A stretch of DNA of 17,921 nucleotides, taken from assembly GCA_900546735.1 (NCBI GenBank), contig URDW01000024.1:1-17921 (forward strand), read 5' to 3'. Made by a program: the position numbers and the translations under genes. Shown piece by piece: positions 1 through 6,730 of the stretch (its first letter is position 1; each line of letters starts with the position of its first letter). The notes beneath the pieces were generated by a model. That model saw nothing but the letters and a program-made list of their open reading frames with translations, was not told where the DNA came from and searched no databases. Origin of the DNA: an uncultured Oscillospiraceae bacterium. Its GTDB lineage: Bacteria > Bacillota > Clostridia > Oscillospirales > Acutalibacteraceae.

Positions 1-73
1 TCGAATCCATGTTGTTGGTGGAATGAAAAAAAGCAGGCCATTCAGCCTGCTTTTTTCATTTGGCAGCGGTATA
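1..73. repeat. Direct repeat copy 1: terminator hairpin plus tRNA-Gln 3'-end remnant
   Basis: This stretch is almost identical to 159-230; the only difference I see is one T more in the T run. It contains a terminator hairpin (GCAGGC at 33-38 with GCCTGC at 45-50, flanked by A and T runs). On the minus strand it also carries the last bases of tRNA-Gln including CCA (61-73). After 73 the two copies diverge, so copy 1 has only the tRNA 3' tip. The contig starts inside this repeat, which probably explains why assembly stopped here. It may be a real local duplication or an assembly artefact. Confidence 0.85.
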
Positions 74-149
74 GGAACCTGCGCACAAGTGCGCAGAACC
101 TTGGCGTTCGCAAGGCTTGCGCCTTGCTCGGCTAAAGGATTCTATTTTA
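74..149. other. Hairpin-rich spacer between the two repeat copies
   Basis: This unique stretch separates the two direct repeats. It holds a perfect 8-bp inverted repeat (CTGCGCAC at 79-86, GTGCGCAG at 89-96), then overlapping shorter inverted repeats (CCTTG/CAAGG and AAGGC/GCCTT) between about 99 and 126. I see no gene. It resembles a small dispersed hairpin repeat, but with one copy here that is only an inference. Confidence 0.5.
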
Positions 150-166
150 ATTTAAGGTTCGAATCC
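150..166 (+). repeat. Inverted copy of the tRNA-Gln variable loop and T-arm
   Basis: The 17 bases ATTTAAGGTTCGAATCC here are the exact reverse complement of 232-248, which is the variable loop and T-arm of tRNA-Gln (minus strand). The copy lies just beyond the tRNA terminator. Similarity stops sharply on both sides, so it is not part of a second full tRNA. A comparable arrangement exists after tmRNA (15964-15979). Confidence 0.8.
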
Positions 167-230
167 ATGTTGTTGGTGGAATGAAAAAAAGCAGGCCATT
201 CAGCCTGCTTTTTCATTTGGCAGCGGTATA
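159..230. repeat. Direct repeat copy 2, overlapping the 3' end of tRNA-Gln
   Basis: This is the second copy of the 1-73 repeat. It runs from the inverted T-arm sequence at its left edge, through the terminator, into the 3' end of the intact tRNA-Gln gene (minus strand, from 218). Apart from one T in the T run the copies look identical, which points to a recent duplication or to assembly misjoining. Confidence 0.85.
184..213 (-). terminator. Terminator of tRNA-Gln (bidirectional hairpin)
   Basis: GCAGGC (191-196) pairs with GCCTGC (203-208) around a 6-base loop. An A run (184-190) lies on one side and a T run (209-213) on the other, so it can act in both directions. In the minus direction it starts a few bases after the tRNA CCA and gives a run of seven U. 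Confidence 0.85.
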
Positions 231-291
231 AGGATTCGAACCTTAAATGACGGAGTCAGAGTCCGGAGTGTTACCGTTACACTATACCGCT
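218..291 (-). tRNA. tRNA-Gln (anticodon CTG)
   Basis: On the minus strand a full cloverleaf folds. The acceptor AGCGGTA (285-291) pairs with TACCGCT (222-228), with discriminator G and an encoded CCA (218-220). The D-arm is GTGT/ACAC around a 7-base loop. The anticodon stem closes on the loop CTCTGAC, giving anticodon CTG, which reads CAG codons. The T-arm contains GGTTCGAATCC. The outermost anticodon-stem pair is a C/T mismatch. G as discriminator fits glutamine tRNAs. It has its own strong promoter and a terminator directly after CCA, so it is a single-gene unit. Its 3' tip is duplicated at 61-73. Confidence 0.95.
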
Positions 292-303
292 GTGAACGCT
301 AAT

Positions 304-331
304 ATTATATAACATTTGCGCGATTTGTCAA
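304..331 (-). promoter_or_regulatory. Promoter of tRNA-Gln
   Basis: On the minus strand TTGACA (326-331) and TATAAT (304-309) are both consensus with a 16-bp spacer. The predicted start lies about 6 bases upstream of the mature tRNA 5' end, leaving a very short leader. Confidence 0.85.
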
Positions 332-356
332 GCCCTTTTTTGTAATTTTCAAAACA

Positions 357-389
357 AATTAAAAGCGGCGGGGCAAATGCTCCGCCGCT
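357..389 (-). terminator. Terminator of the surface protein gene
   Basis: An 11-bp GC-rich stem (364-374 with 379-389, one G-T pair, loop AAAT) lies just after the stop codon of the minus-strand gene. U-rich sequence follows in that direction. Confidence 0.85.
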
Positions 390-395
390 GGCTTT

Positions 396-2084
396 TTATT
401 CTACCACGATTGCCTGAGAGTACAGCTTTTTCCAGTTGGAAATGAACTTGCTCTTCGGCTGGGTCACGTTTTTACCGGCTGACGGATCGTTCAGGTAAAC
501 GTTTTTGCTGTCGTAACCGATCAGCACGGCGCAGTGCTCGCCCGAAAGCTCGGTGAATTTACCGCTGCCGTCCGGGTAAGTCCAGGTCACGCCGGTCTTC
601 AGGTTGCCGGCGTTCTTTACGCACCACACCACCACAGGGTGGCCGTCGGCCACATAGTCGAACAGTGTGTCGGGTGAACAGCCGGAAATATCTTTCACAC
701 GGCTGCCGGCCACGGTTTTCATCGCTTTTACGATCGGCGCCGCAAAGCAGCCGTAAGAGCCGTAGGTCTTGTTTTTAGAGGGGTGCCCCACAAATTCCTC
801 AAACGGGTTGGCGCCGACCCACTTGCCGTTTTCTTTGTGTTTGGCTTCGCCGTTCGGCGTGGCATTCACGATTGTATTGGCGCTGACGTTGTAGCCGTGG
901 TATTTTAAAACCATAGCGGCAGAAACGGCTTCACACCCGGTCGGCAGGCCAAGCGAAAATTGGTTCAGGTACGGCACGCCGGAAATGTGCACCGGCTTTA
1001 CGCTGGAAAGGTAGCTGCTTTTGATATAACCTACCTGGCCGCCGGTGTTGACCATTGCCCAGGTGCCGTTTTTGACCACATCCACGGCTGTGCCGGCAGA
1101 CACGACTTTTATGGATTTGCTGGAGGTGGATTTGCCGCTTCTCAGGTTTACGTTTGAGGTCGTGTACATCGTTTTGGATGTTTTTTCCTCGGTCACGGTC
1201 ACGGTAAAGCTGTCGCTTTTTCCGCCGCGTGCTTTGGCGGTCACCGTGGCTGTGCCGGGCGCTTTGGCCGTCAGCGTGCTGCCGGAGTAAGAAACGACAT
1301 TGCTGTTGGAAACCGTGATGTCCAGTGACTTATAGGTGGCATTTTCAGGCGACACAGAGGAGGTCACGATAAACTTCTGCCCCTTGCCCAGTTTAATATT
1401 GCTTTCGCTGAAGCTGACACTGCTGACTTCGATCGGGTCTACTGTGATTTTGCAGCTGGCCGTCAGTTCCCCGCTGGCGTCTTTGGCGGTGATGGTGGCG
1501 GTGCCTACGCCCTTGCCGGTCACAACGCCTTTTTTGCTGACGGTGGCAATATTTTTGTCAGATGTGGACCAGTTGATGCTTTTTTCCGTTACGTTGTCGG
1601 GCGTCAGGCTGGCGCTGAGCGTGGTTTGGTCGCCGATTTTGATCGTAGCAGATTCCTTGTTCAGCGACATGCCGGTGGCGTAGATGATGCACGCCACGGT
1701 GATCTCTTCACTTTTTGCGTTGCCGCACTGGGCATAAACGGTCACTTCGCCGGGCGCCAGTGCCGTAAGTGTCGTGCCGTTTACAGATAAAATGGCTGTG
1801 TCACTGCTGATGATCTGCACTTCGCCGGTACAGCTGGCGTTTGCCGTTGTTTCGGCCGTTGCGGTTTTGCCCACTTCAATGCGTGTTTCGCTAAGTTTTA
1901 AGGTCAGCTGCGGTGCTTCGGTCGAGGGCGGTTGTGTTTCGGTTTGCACCGCAGGTTTTTCCGTGTAGGCCGGCTGCGCCTCTTCTTTTGCAGCGGCTGT
2001 GCCAAGCAGCACGCCGGTCACAATGACTGCGGCGGCCGCGACGGATGCGGCGGTAATCAAGATCTTCTTTTTCACATTTCTCAT
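396..2084 (-). CDS. Exported protein with Ig-like repeats, SH3b and a C39-like cysteine peptidase domain
   Basis: The 562-residue product begins with a basic stretch and a hydrophobic segment (about residues 8-30), so it is exported or membrane-anchored. A T/P/E-rich linker follows (33-58). Three bacterial Ig-like (BIG2) repeats come next at about 60-132, 136-216 and 219-298; the later two show the family's pattern ending in GTATITA or GTATVTA. An SH3b domain (about 305-361, NVNLRSG) would bind peptidoglycan. The C-terminal 200 residues look like the Peptidase_C39_2/YvpB family. Candidate catalytic residues are Cys384 (PTGCEAV), His517 (GEHCAVLIGY) and Asn532 or Asp533 (LNDP). I infer a cell-wall peptidase or amidase-like enzyme; the substrate is unknown. 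GAAAGGATG lies before the ATG. It has its own promoter and terminator and is transcribed divergently from the MATE gene. Confidence 0.85.
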   Translation of the reverse strand: MRNVKKKILITAASVAAAAVIVTGVLLGTAAAKEEAQPAYTEKPAVQTETQPPSTEAPQLTLKLSETRIEVGKTATAETTANASCTGEVQIISSDTAILSVNGTTLTALAPGEVTVYAQCGNAKSEEITVACIIYATGMSLNKESATIKIGDQTTLSASLTPDNVTEKSINWSTSDKNIATVSKKGVVTGKGVGTATITAKDASGELTASCKITVDPIEVSSVSFSESNIKLGKGQKFIVTSSVSPENATYKSLDITVSNSNVVSYSGSTLTAKAPGTATVTAKARGGKSDSFTVTVTEEKTSKTMYTTSNVNLRSGKSTSSKSIKVVSAGTAVDVVKNGTWAMVNTGGQVGYIKSSYLSSVKPVHISGVPYLNQFSLGLPTGCEAVSAAMVLKYHGYNVSANTIVNATPNGEAKHKENGKWVGANPFEEFVGHPSKNKTYGSYGCFAAPIVKAMKTVAGSRVKDISGCSPDTLFDYVADGHPVVVWCVKNAGNLKTGVTWTYPDGSGKFTELSGEHCAVLIGYDSKNVYLNDPSAGKNVTQPKSKFISNWKKLYSQAIVVE

Positions 2085-2153
2085 CCTTTCACAATCGTGC
2101 GGGTACGGCCGGGTCTGCTGAGCAGAACGCAGCGCAACCAGTCATATGATATC

Positions 2154-2182
2154 ATTATAAAAAAAGGAACGTTTTTTTGCAA
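2154..2182 (-). promoter_or_regulatory. Promoter of the surface protein gene
   Basis: On the minus strand TTGCAA (2177-2182) and TATAAT (2154-2159) are separated by 17 bp. The start would be near 2147, giving a leader of about 60 bases. Confidence 0.75.
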
Positions 2183-2315
2183 TATGTTTGCCTTTTTGTC
2201 ATTTGTTGTAACTATTGCGCACGGCCGGTGCCTTCATTAATATTGAATGCTTTTTTCTGCAATTTGTTACATACTGTCGCATTTTCTGCTATTGTTCATA
2301 TCGTTTGCGCTTTCC

Positions 2316-2344
2316 TTGACAAGCGCGGGGCGCCGTGCTATAAT
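2316..2344 (+). promoter_or_regulatory. Promoter of the MATE gene
   Basis: TTGACA (2316-2321) and TATAAT (2339-2344) are both perfect consensus with a 17-bp GC-rich spacer. The predicted start is near 2351, which places the terminator hairpin about 40 bases into the transcript. Confidence 0.9.
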
Positions 2345-2391
2345 GTGCACCTAAAACTCGTGTGGATTTTTCAATTCGTTTGAATTCTTTT

Positions 2392-2433
2392 CGCCGCACA
2401 GCTGCTTTTGGCAGTCTGTGCGGCGATTTTTTT
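2392..2433 (+). terminator. Intrinsic terminator in the MATE leader, abutting the ribosome binding site
   Basis: A 10-bp perfect stem (CGCCGCACAG at 2392-2401, CTGTGCGGCG at 2416-2425) is capped by a further 4-bp CTGC/GCAG stem with one bulged T. After one A, seven T follow (2427-2433). The SD sequence GAGGTG begins at 2434, so the terminator ends exactly where the translation signal begins. No gene lies between the promoter and this hairpin, so it can only affect the MATE mRNA. It is a candidate attenuator. Confidence 0.85.
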
Positions 2434-2443
2434 GAGGTGAAAA

Positions 2444-3790
2444 ATGGATCAGAATTTTATGCGCACAAAACCGGTCGGTCCGCTGCTTGCTTCTATGGCG
2501 CTGCCTATGGTCATTTCCATGCTGGTCAACTCTCTTTATAATATTGTAGACAGCTATTTTGTTGCCAAAATCAGCGAGGAGGCCATGACAGCGCTGTCGC
2601 TTGTTTACCCGGTGCAGAATTTCATCAATGCGGCGGCCATCGGTTTTGGCGTCGGCATGAATGCGGTCATTGCGTACTTCCTCGGCGCCGGCAACCAGGA
2701 GAAGGCCGGCGTTGCCGCCACGCACGGCATGGCGTATTCCGTGCTGCACGGCGTGCTGCTGATGGTGGGCAGCATTGCGATCATGCCGTCTTTTTTGCGT
2801 GCGTTTACTTCAGATCCGGCTGTTGCCGATCTGGGTGTGCGCTATGCAAACGTGGCGTTTTCTTTTTCCGTCATCATTATGCTTGGACTGTCGTTTGAAA
2901 AAATTTTTCAGTCGGTCGGGCGCATGAGAGTGACGATGGTCGCCCTGATGAGCGGCTGTGTGGCCAATATCGTGCTGGATCCGGTTTTGATTTTCGGTCT
3001 GGGTCCGTTTCCGGAAATGGGCATAGAAGGTGCCGCGCTCGCGACCGGTATCGGTCAGGTGCTGACCCTGGTGATCTACCTGGCGATCTATTTCGCACGT
3101 CCGCTGCCGGTGCGCATCCGCCGACGCTATCTGAAAGCGGACCGCCGGATCGATGCGCGGCTGTATGCCGTCGGCATTCCGGCCGTTTTAAATCTGGCGC
3201 TGCCGTCGGTGCTGATCTCAGCGCTCAATGCGATTTTGGCGGCGTTTGCCCAAAGCTACGTTGTAGTGCTTGGTGTATATTATAAGTTGCAGACGTTTTT
3301 GTACCTGCCGGCAAACGGCATCGTGCAGGGCATGCGGCCGCTGCTCGGGTTTAATTTCGGGGCGGGCGAGATGAAGCGCGTGCGCAGCATCTATAATCTG
3401 ACTCTGATCTCAAATTGCCTCATCATGGCGCTCGGCACGGTGCTTTGCCTGGCGGTCCCGGGGCAGCTGATCGGCCTTTTTACCGACAATGTGCAGACGG
3501 TCGCGGCCGGTGAAACGGCGCTGCGGGTGATTTCGGCCGGGTTTATCGTGTCGGCTGTTTCGGTCACTTCGTCCGGCGCGCTCGAGGGGCTCGGTAAGGG
3601 CGGCCGCTCGCTCGTGATTTCGCTTTGCCGCTATATTCTCGTGATTTTGCCGGCGGCATTCTTGCTCAGCCGCCTGTTTGGCGCTGTCGGCGTTTGGCAC
3701 GCGTTTTGGGCGGCGGAGCTGATCACAGCCGTCGTCTCCGTCTTTGTTTACCGCGGCGCGCTGAAGATACGACCCGATGAAAATGATTGA
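2444..3790 (+). CDS. MATE family multidrug efflux transporter
   Basis: The 448-residue membrane protein is the usual MATE length and very hydrophobic throughout, compatible with 12 membrane helices. The N-terminus MRTKPVGPLLASMALPM, the segment LVNSLYNIVDSYFVAK, and the second-half segment YLPANGIVQGMRPLLGFNFGAG are characteristic of the NorM/DinF-like MatE family. These proteins export cationic drugs or metabolites using a Na+ or H+ gradient; the substrate here cannot be told. The start is fixed by GAGGTG four bases before the ATG. It is a single gene: its promoter is at 2316-2344, a terminator-like hairpin sits in its leader, and a long inverted repeat follows it. The next gene is convergent. 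Confidence 0.93.
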   Translation: MDQNFMRTKPVGPLLASMALPMVISMLVNSLYNIVDSYFVAKISEEAMTALSLVYPVQNFINAAAIGFGVGMNAVIAYFLGAGNQEKAGVAATHGMAYSVLHGVLLMVGSIAIMPSFLRAFTSDPAVADLGVRYANVAFSFSVIIMLGLSFEKIFQSVGRMRVTMVALMSGCVANIVLDPVLIFGLGPFPEMGIEGAALATGIGQVLTLVIYLAIYFARPLPVRIRRRYLKADRRIDARLYAVGIPAVLNLALPSVLISALNAILAAFAQSYVVVLGVYYKLQTFLYLPANGIVQGMRPLLGFNFGAGEMKRVRSIYNLTLISNCLIMALGTVLCLAVPGQLIGLFTDNVQTVAAGETALRVISAGFIVSAVSVTSSGALEGLGKGGRSLVISLCRYILVILPAAFLLSRLFGAVGVWHAFWAAELITAVVSVFVYRGALKIRPDEND

Positions 3791-3800
3791 ATAAGCAGCA

Positions 3801-3831
3801 AAACGGCCGGGTACAGCGTACCCGGCCGTTT
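3801..3831. terminator. Bidirectional terminator between convergent genes
   Basis: A perfect 14-bp inverted repeat (AAACGGCCGGGTAC, loop AGC, and its complement) lies between the MATE stop and the end of the minus-strand flavoprotein gene. T-rich tracts are short on both sides (TTTCTTTG on plus, TTTTGCTG on minus). The very stable stem should still stop both transcripts. Confidence 0.8.
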
Positions 3832-3910
3832 CTTTGTAATGTATATCTGTATTTGCTATAGAGTAAAATGCGGTGCGAAAAATCCGCCAAGTATTGTTGC
3901 ATGGCTAAAA

Positions 3911-5509
3911 TTAAAAGTTGTGCTCGTCGTCCAGCACGGCATGTGCACAGCGTATGCCGTCGTTGGCGGCGCTGACGATGCCGCCGGCATAGCCTGCGCC
4001 TTCGCCGCAGGGGTAAACGCCGCGGATCGAGCACTGCAAAAAGTCGTCGCGCGTGATGCGCACCGGCGAGGAGCTGCGCGTTTCGGGCGCGGTCAGCACC
4101 GCGTCGTAAAGGGCAAAGCCTTTTAATTTTTCGTCCATCTGCACGATGGCGCTTTGCATCGTTTTGGCGACCGGCGCCGGCAGGCATTCGCGCAGGTCGG
4201 TCGGGGTCACGCCGGTGGGGCAGGTCGGGCGCACGCTGCCCAGTTTTGCAGAGGCTTTTCCGGCCAGGAAATCGCCCACAAGCTGCGCGGGTGCTTTGTA
4301 ACTGCTGCCGGCAAGCTGAAAGGCTTTTTGTTCGATCTCGCGCTGCCAGTACATACCGGCCAGCGGGTGTTCGCTTGGAAAATGCTGCGGTTCAATGCCG
4401 ACCAGCAGGGCGGAGTTTGCGTTTTCTCCGTCTCGCGCCCAGGTGCTCATGCCGTTTACGACGACACCGCCTTTTTCGCTGGCCGCCGCCACTACGGTGC
4501 CGCCCGGGCACATGCAAAACGTGTAGGCGCCGCGCTCGTGCAGCGTGTGGCAGCTCAGCTTGTAATCGGCTGCGCCGAGTGCCGGGTGGCCGGCAAAGCG
4601 GCCGTATTGTGCCCGGTCGATCAGCTTTTGCGGGTGTTCAATGCGCGCGCCCACGGAAAATGGCTTTTGGGTGATCGCAACACCGCTGCTGTAGAGCATC
4701 TCCACCGTGTCGCGCGCGCTGTGGCCGATCGCCAAAATGACGCAGTCCGTCTCCAGATCAAAGCTTTCGCCGTGGTGCGAATACGTCACGCCGTGCACAA
4801 AGTTGTTGACACTGATGATTTTGTCCAGCCGGCATTCCAGCCGCACTTCGCCGCCGAGCGACGTGATTTTTTTGCGGATGTTCTGCACAACGGTCGCCAG
4901 CTTGTCCGTGCCGATGTGCGGGCGCGAGGAGTAAAGGATCTCCTCCGGTGCACCGGCTTCGCAAAGCTCTTCCAGAATTTTGCGGATGTATGGGCTTTTG
5001 ATGCCGGTGGTCAGCTTGCCGTCGCTGAAGGTGCCGGCGCCGCCCTCGCCGAACTGCACGTTCGACTCCTCGTCTAAAATGTGTTCTTTCCAAAAGCGGT
5101 CCACATCTTTTTGCCGTTCGCTTACGGCTTTGCCGCGTTCCAGAATAATGGGGCAAAGCCCGGAAAGCGCCAGCACCAGCCCGGCAAACATGCCGGCCGG
5201 GCCAAAGCCCACAATGACGGGGCGAAGGCTGCTTTTGCGCTTGTTTTCCGGCAGGGTGTACACTTTCGGCGTCACAAGCTGCACTTTGGTGCTCGCACAG
5301 TTCGCAACGATCTTGTCCTCGTCCTTTGTGGTCACATCTACGGTGTAGCTGAAAAAGACGTTGCTTTTTTTGCGTGCGTCCACGCTTTTTTTGTAAATCG
5401 TCAGTTTTTCAATGGCCTGCGGCTGAATGCGCAGAATTTTTGCCGCGCGCGAATAAAGGCTTTTTTCGCTTTCATCGAGCGCCAGGCGTATTTCCTGAAT
5501 TCTTATCAT
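3911..5509 (-). CDS. FAD-dependent dehydrogenase of the COG2509 type
   Basis: The product is 532 residues from the ATG at 5509. An N-terminal domain of about 90 residues (MIRIQEIRLAL to VYTLPENKR) precedes the FAD-binding Rossmann fold with VGFGPAGMFAG (about 100-110) and an acidic strand end (LERG). QFGEGGAGTFSDGKL is a family signature. Near the C-terminus GVYPCGEGAGYAGGIVSAA forms the second flavin contact. The family is a widespread but poorly characterised group of flavin dehydrogenases; the substrate is unknown. I chose this start because its ATG overlaps the stop of the upstream flavoprotein gene in ATGA and has GGAAGGA before it; the upstream extension to 5563 has no such support. It is translationally coupled to that gene. 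Confidence 0.88.
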   Translation of the reverse strand: MIRIQEIRLALDESEKSLYSRAAKILRIQPQAIEKLTIYKKSVDARKKSNVFFSYTVDVTTKDEDKIVANCASTKVQLVTPKVYTLPENKRKSSLRPVIVGFGPAGMFAGLVLALSGLCPIILERGKAVSERQKDVDRFWKEHILDEESNVQFGEGGAGTFSDGKLTTGIKSPYIRKILEELCEAGAPEEILYSSRPHIGTDKLATVVQNIRKKITSLGGEVRLECRLDKIISVNNFVHGVTYSHHGESFDLETDCVILAIGHSARDTVEMLYSSGVAITQKPFSVGARIEHPQKLIDRAQYGRFAGHPALGAADYKLSCHTLHERGAYTFCMCPGGTVVAAASEKGGVVVNGMSTWARDGENANSALLVGIEPQHFPSEHPLAGMYWQREIEQKAFQLAGSSYKAPAQLVGDFLAGKASAKLGSVRPTCPTGVTPTDLRECLPAPVAKTMQSAIVQMDEKLKGFALYDAVLTAPETRSSSPVRITRDDFLQCSIRGVYPCGEGAGYAGGIVSAANDGIRCAHAVLDDEHNF

Positions 5510-6660
5510 TTTGTCCTTCCTGCAATTTCCTCGGCCACAGTGAGTGCGCTTGAAAACGCCCACGACAGGTTAAAGCCGCCGCACGGCCCCTGCACGTTTA
5601 AGATCTCGCCTGCAGCAAACAGATTTTTTTCGTATTTGGATTCCAGTCCATGGTGGAATGCACATAGGTCCGCGCCGCCCATCGTGATCTGGGCGTGGTC
5701 AAACCCCAGCGTGCCGGTGACCGGCAGCCGCCAGTTTTTGCAGATGTGCGCCACTTTTTCTGCGTTTTGCCCGCCGCATTTTTGCATCACACGGTCAAGC
5801 TGCACGCCAAGCAGTCCCACCAGGCTGCCGAATTCTTTAAAATGCCGGGCAATGCGTGCTTCCGGCATGTCGGGCAGCAGGTCGATCACCACGGCGTTTT
5901 CTTCGCCGCTGTGCCGTGCAAAAACGGCGGAAAGATCCATAATGACAATACCGGAAAGCCCATAGTCTGTAAACAGCACTTCGCCGTATTCGCATTTTAA
6001 AACTTTTCCGCTGCACTCGGTCGAAACCAGACATTTGCGCCGCTGCCCTTTTAAGGCGCGGCAGCTTTTGTTCGGCGATTTCAGCTGTACCAGGGCGGGG
6101 CAAAGCGGTGTGATGCGGTGGCCGAAAGCTTTTAACAGCGCGTAGCCGCTGCCGTCGCTGCCCAGGTTCTTTTGTGCTTTGCCGCCGCAGCAGACAACGG
6201 CAAAGTCTGCCGCCCATTTTTTAGCCTCGGCGTCGTCACTTTCGGTTGTGACCTGAAAACGGCCGCTCTCTTTTCGTATTGTTTTTACGCATGTGCCGGT
6301 CGCCAGTGTTACGCCAAGCCGTTTTGCCGCCTCGGTCAAAATCTGCAAAACGGCGGCGGCCTGCATCGCCATCGGGTAAATGCGGCCTTCTGCATCGGTC
6401 ACCGTTTCAAGCCCAAGACTGTTGAAAAAGGCAAGGATGCTTGTTACGCCGTTCTTTTCAAAAATGGCTTGTGCCGCTTCGTCGGCGAACTGCGCGTGCT
6501 GGTTGGAAAGGTTGCACCGGCCGTTGCCGGTCGCCAGCAGCTTGCGCCCGGGCGATGGTTCTTTTTCCAGCAAAATCACCTGTATCTGCGGCGCAAGCTG
6601 TTTGAGCCTTATGGCGCACACCAGTCCGGCCGCGCCGGCGCCGAGTATTGCACAGACCAT
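5506..6660 (-). CDS. HI0933/YhiN-family FAD flavoprotein
   Basis: The product is 384 residues. It opens with the dinucleotide-binding sequence CAILGAGAAGL (about 3-13), the strand-ending acid in LLEKE, and the family signature GRKLLATGNGRCNLSN (about 39-54). The C-terminus has ITMGGADLCAF and LFAAGEILNVQGPCGGFNLSWAFSS, the conserved FAD-closing motif of the COG2081 (HI0933-like, aminoacetone oxidase family) proteins. Family members are flavoproteins of uncertain reaction, so I do not assign a substrate. The start at 6660 is preferred over 6696 because AAGGAG lies seven bases upstream. The last bases of the gene overlap the start of the second FAD gene by four, so the two form an operon. No convincing promoter is visible between it and the lipoprotein gene upstream; read-through is possible. 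Confidence 0.9.
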   Translation of the reverse strand: MVCAILGAGAAGLVCAIRLKQLAPQIQVILLEKEPSPGRKLLATGNGRCNLSNQHAQFADEAAQAIFEKNGVTSILAFFNSLGLETVTDAEGRIYPMAMQAAAVLQILTEAAKRLGVTLATGTCVKTIRKESGRFQVTTESDDAEAKKWAADFAVVCCGGKAQKNLGSDGSGYALLKAFGHRITPLCPALVQLKSPNKSCRALKGQRRKCLVSTECSGKVLKCEYGEVLFTDYGLSGIVIMDLSAVFARHSGEENAVVIDLLPDMPEARIARHFKEFGSLVGLLGVQLDRVMQKCGGQNAEKVAHICKNWRLPVTGTLGFDHAQITMGGADLCAFHHGLESKYEKNLFAAGEILNVQGPCGGFNLSWAFSSALTVAEEIAGRTK

Positions 6661-6730
6661 TTTTTTCTCCTTTCTGAACATCAGCATATGCATCAACTGG
6701 ATTTTTACGGAATATATTTAATGATTGATA

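Larger units (their letters stand above)
2085..2443. other. Divergent intergenic region with two promoters
   Basis: These 359 bases separate the minus-strand surface protein gene from the plus-strand MATE gene. They hold one promoter for each, about 135 bp apart, and the MATE leader terminator. Between the promoters (about 2183-2315) the sequence is AT-rich with T runs. I see no gene or clear operator there. Confidence 0.8.

Noticed and set aside
61..149. A second tRNA gene at the left end
   Set aside because: Only the 3' tip and CCA match tRNA-Gln. The sequence before it on the minus strand forms other hairpins and lacks T, anticodon and D arms.
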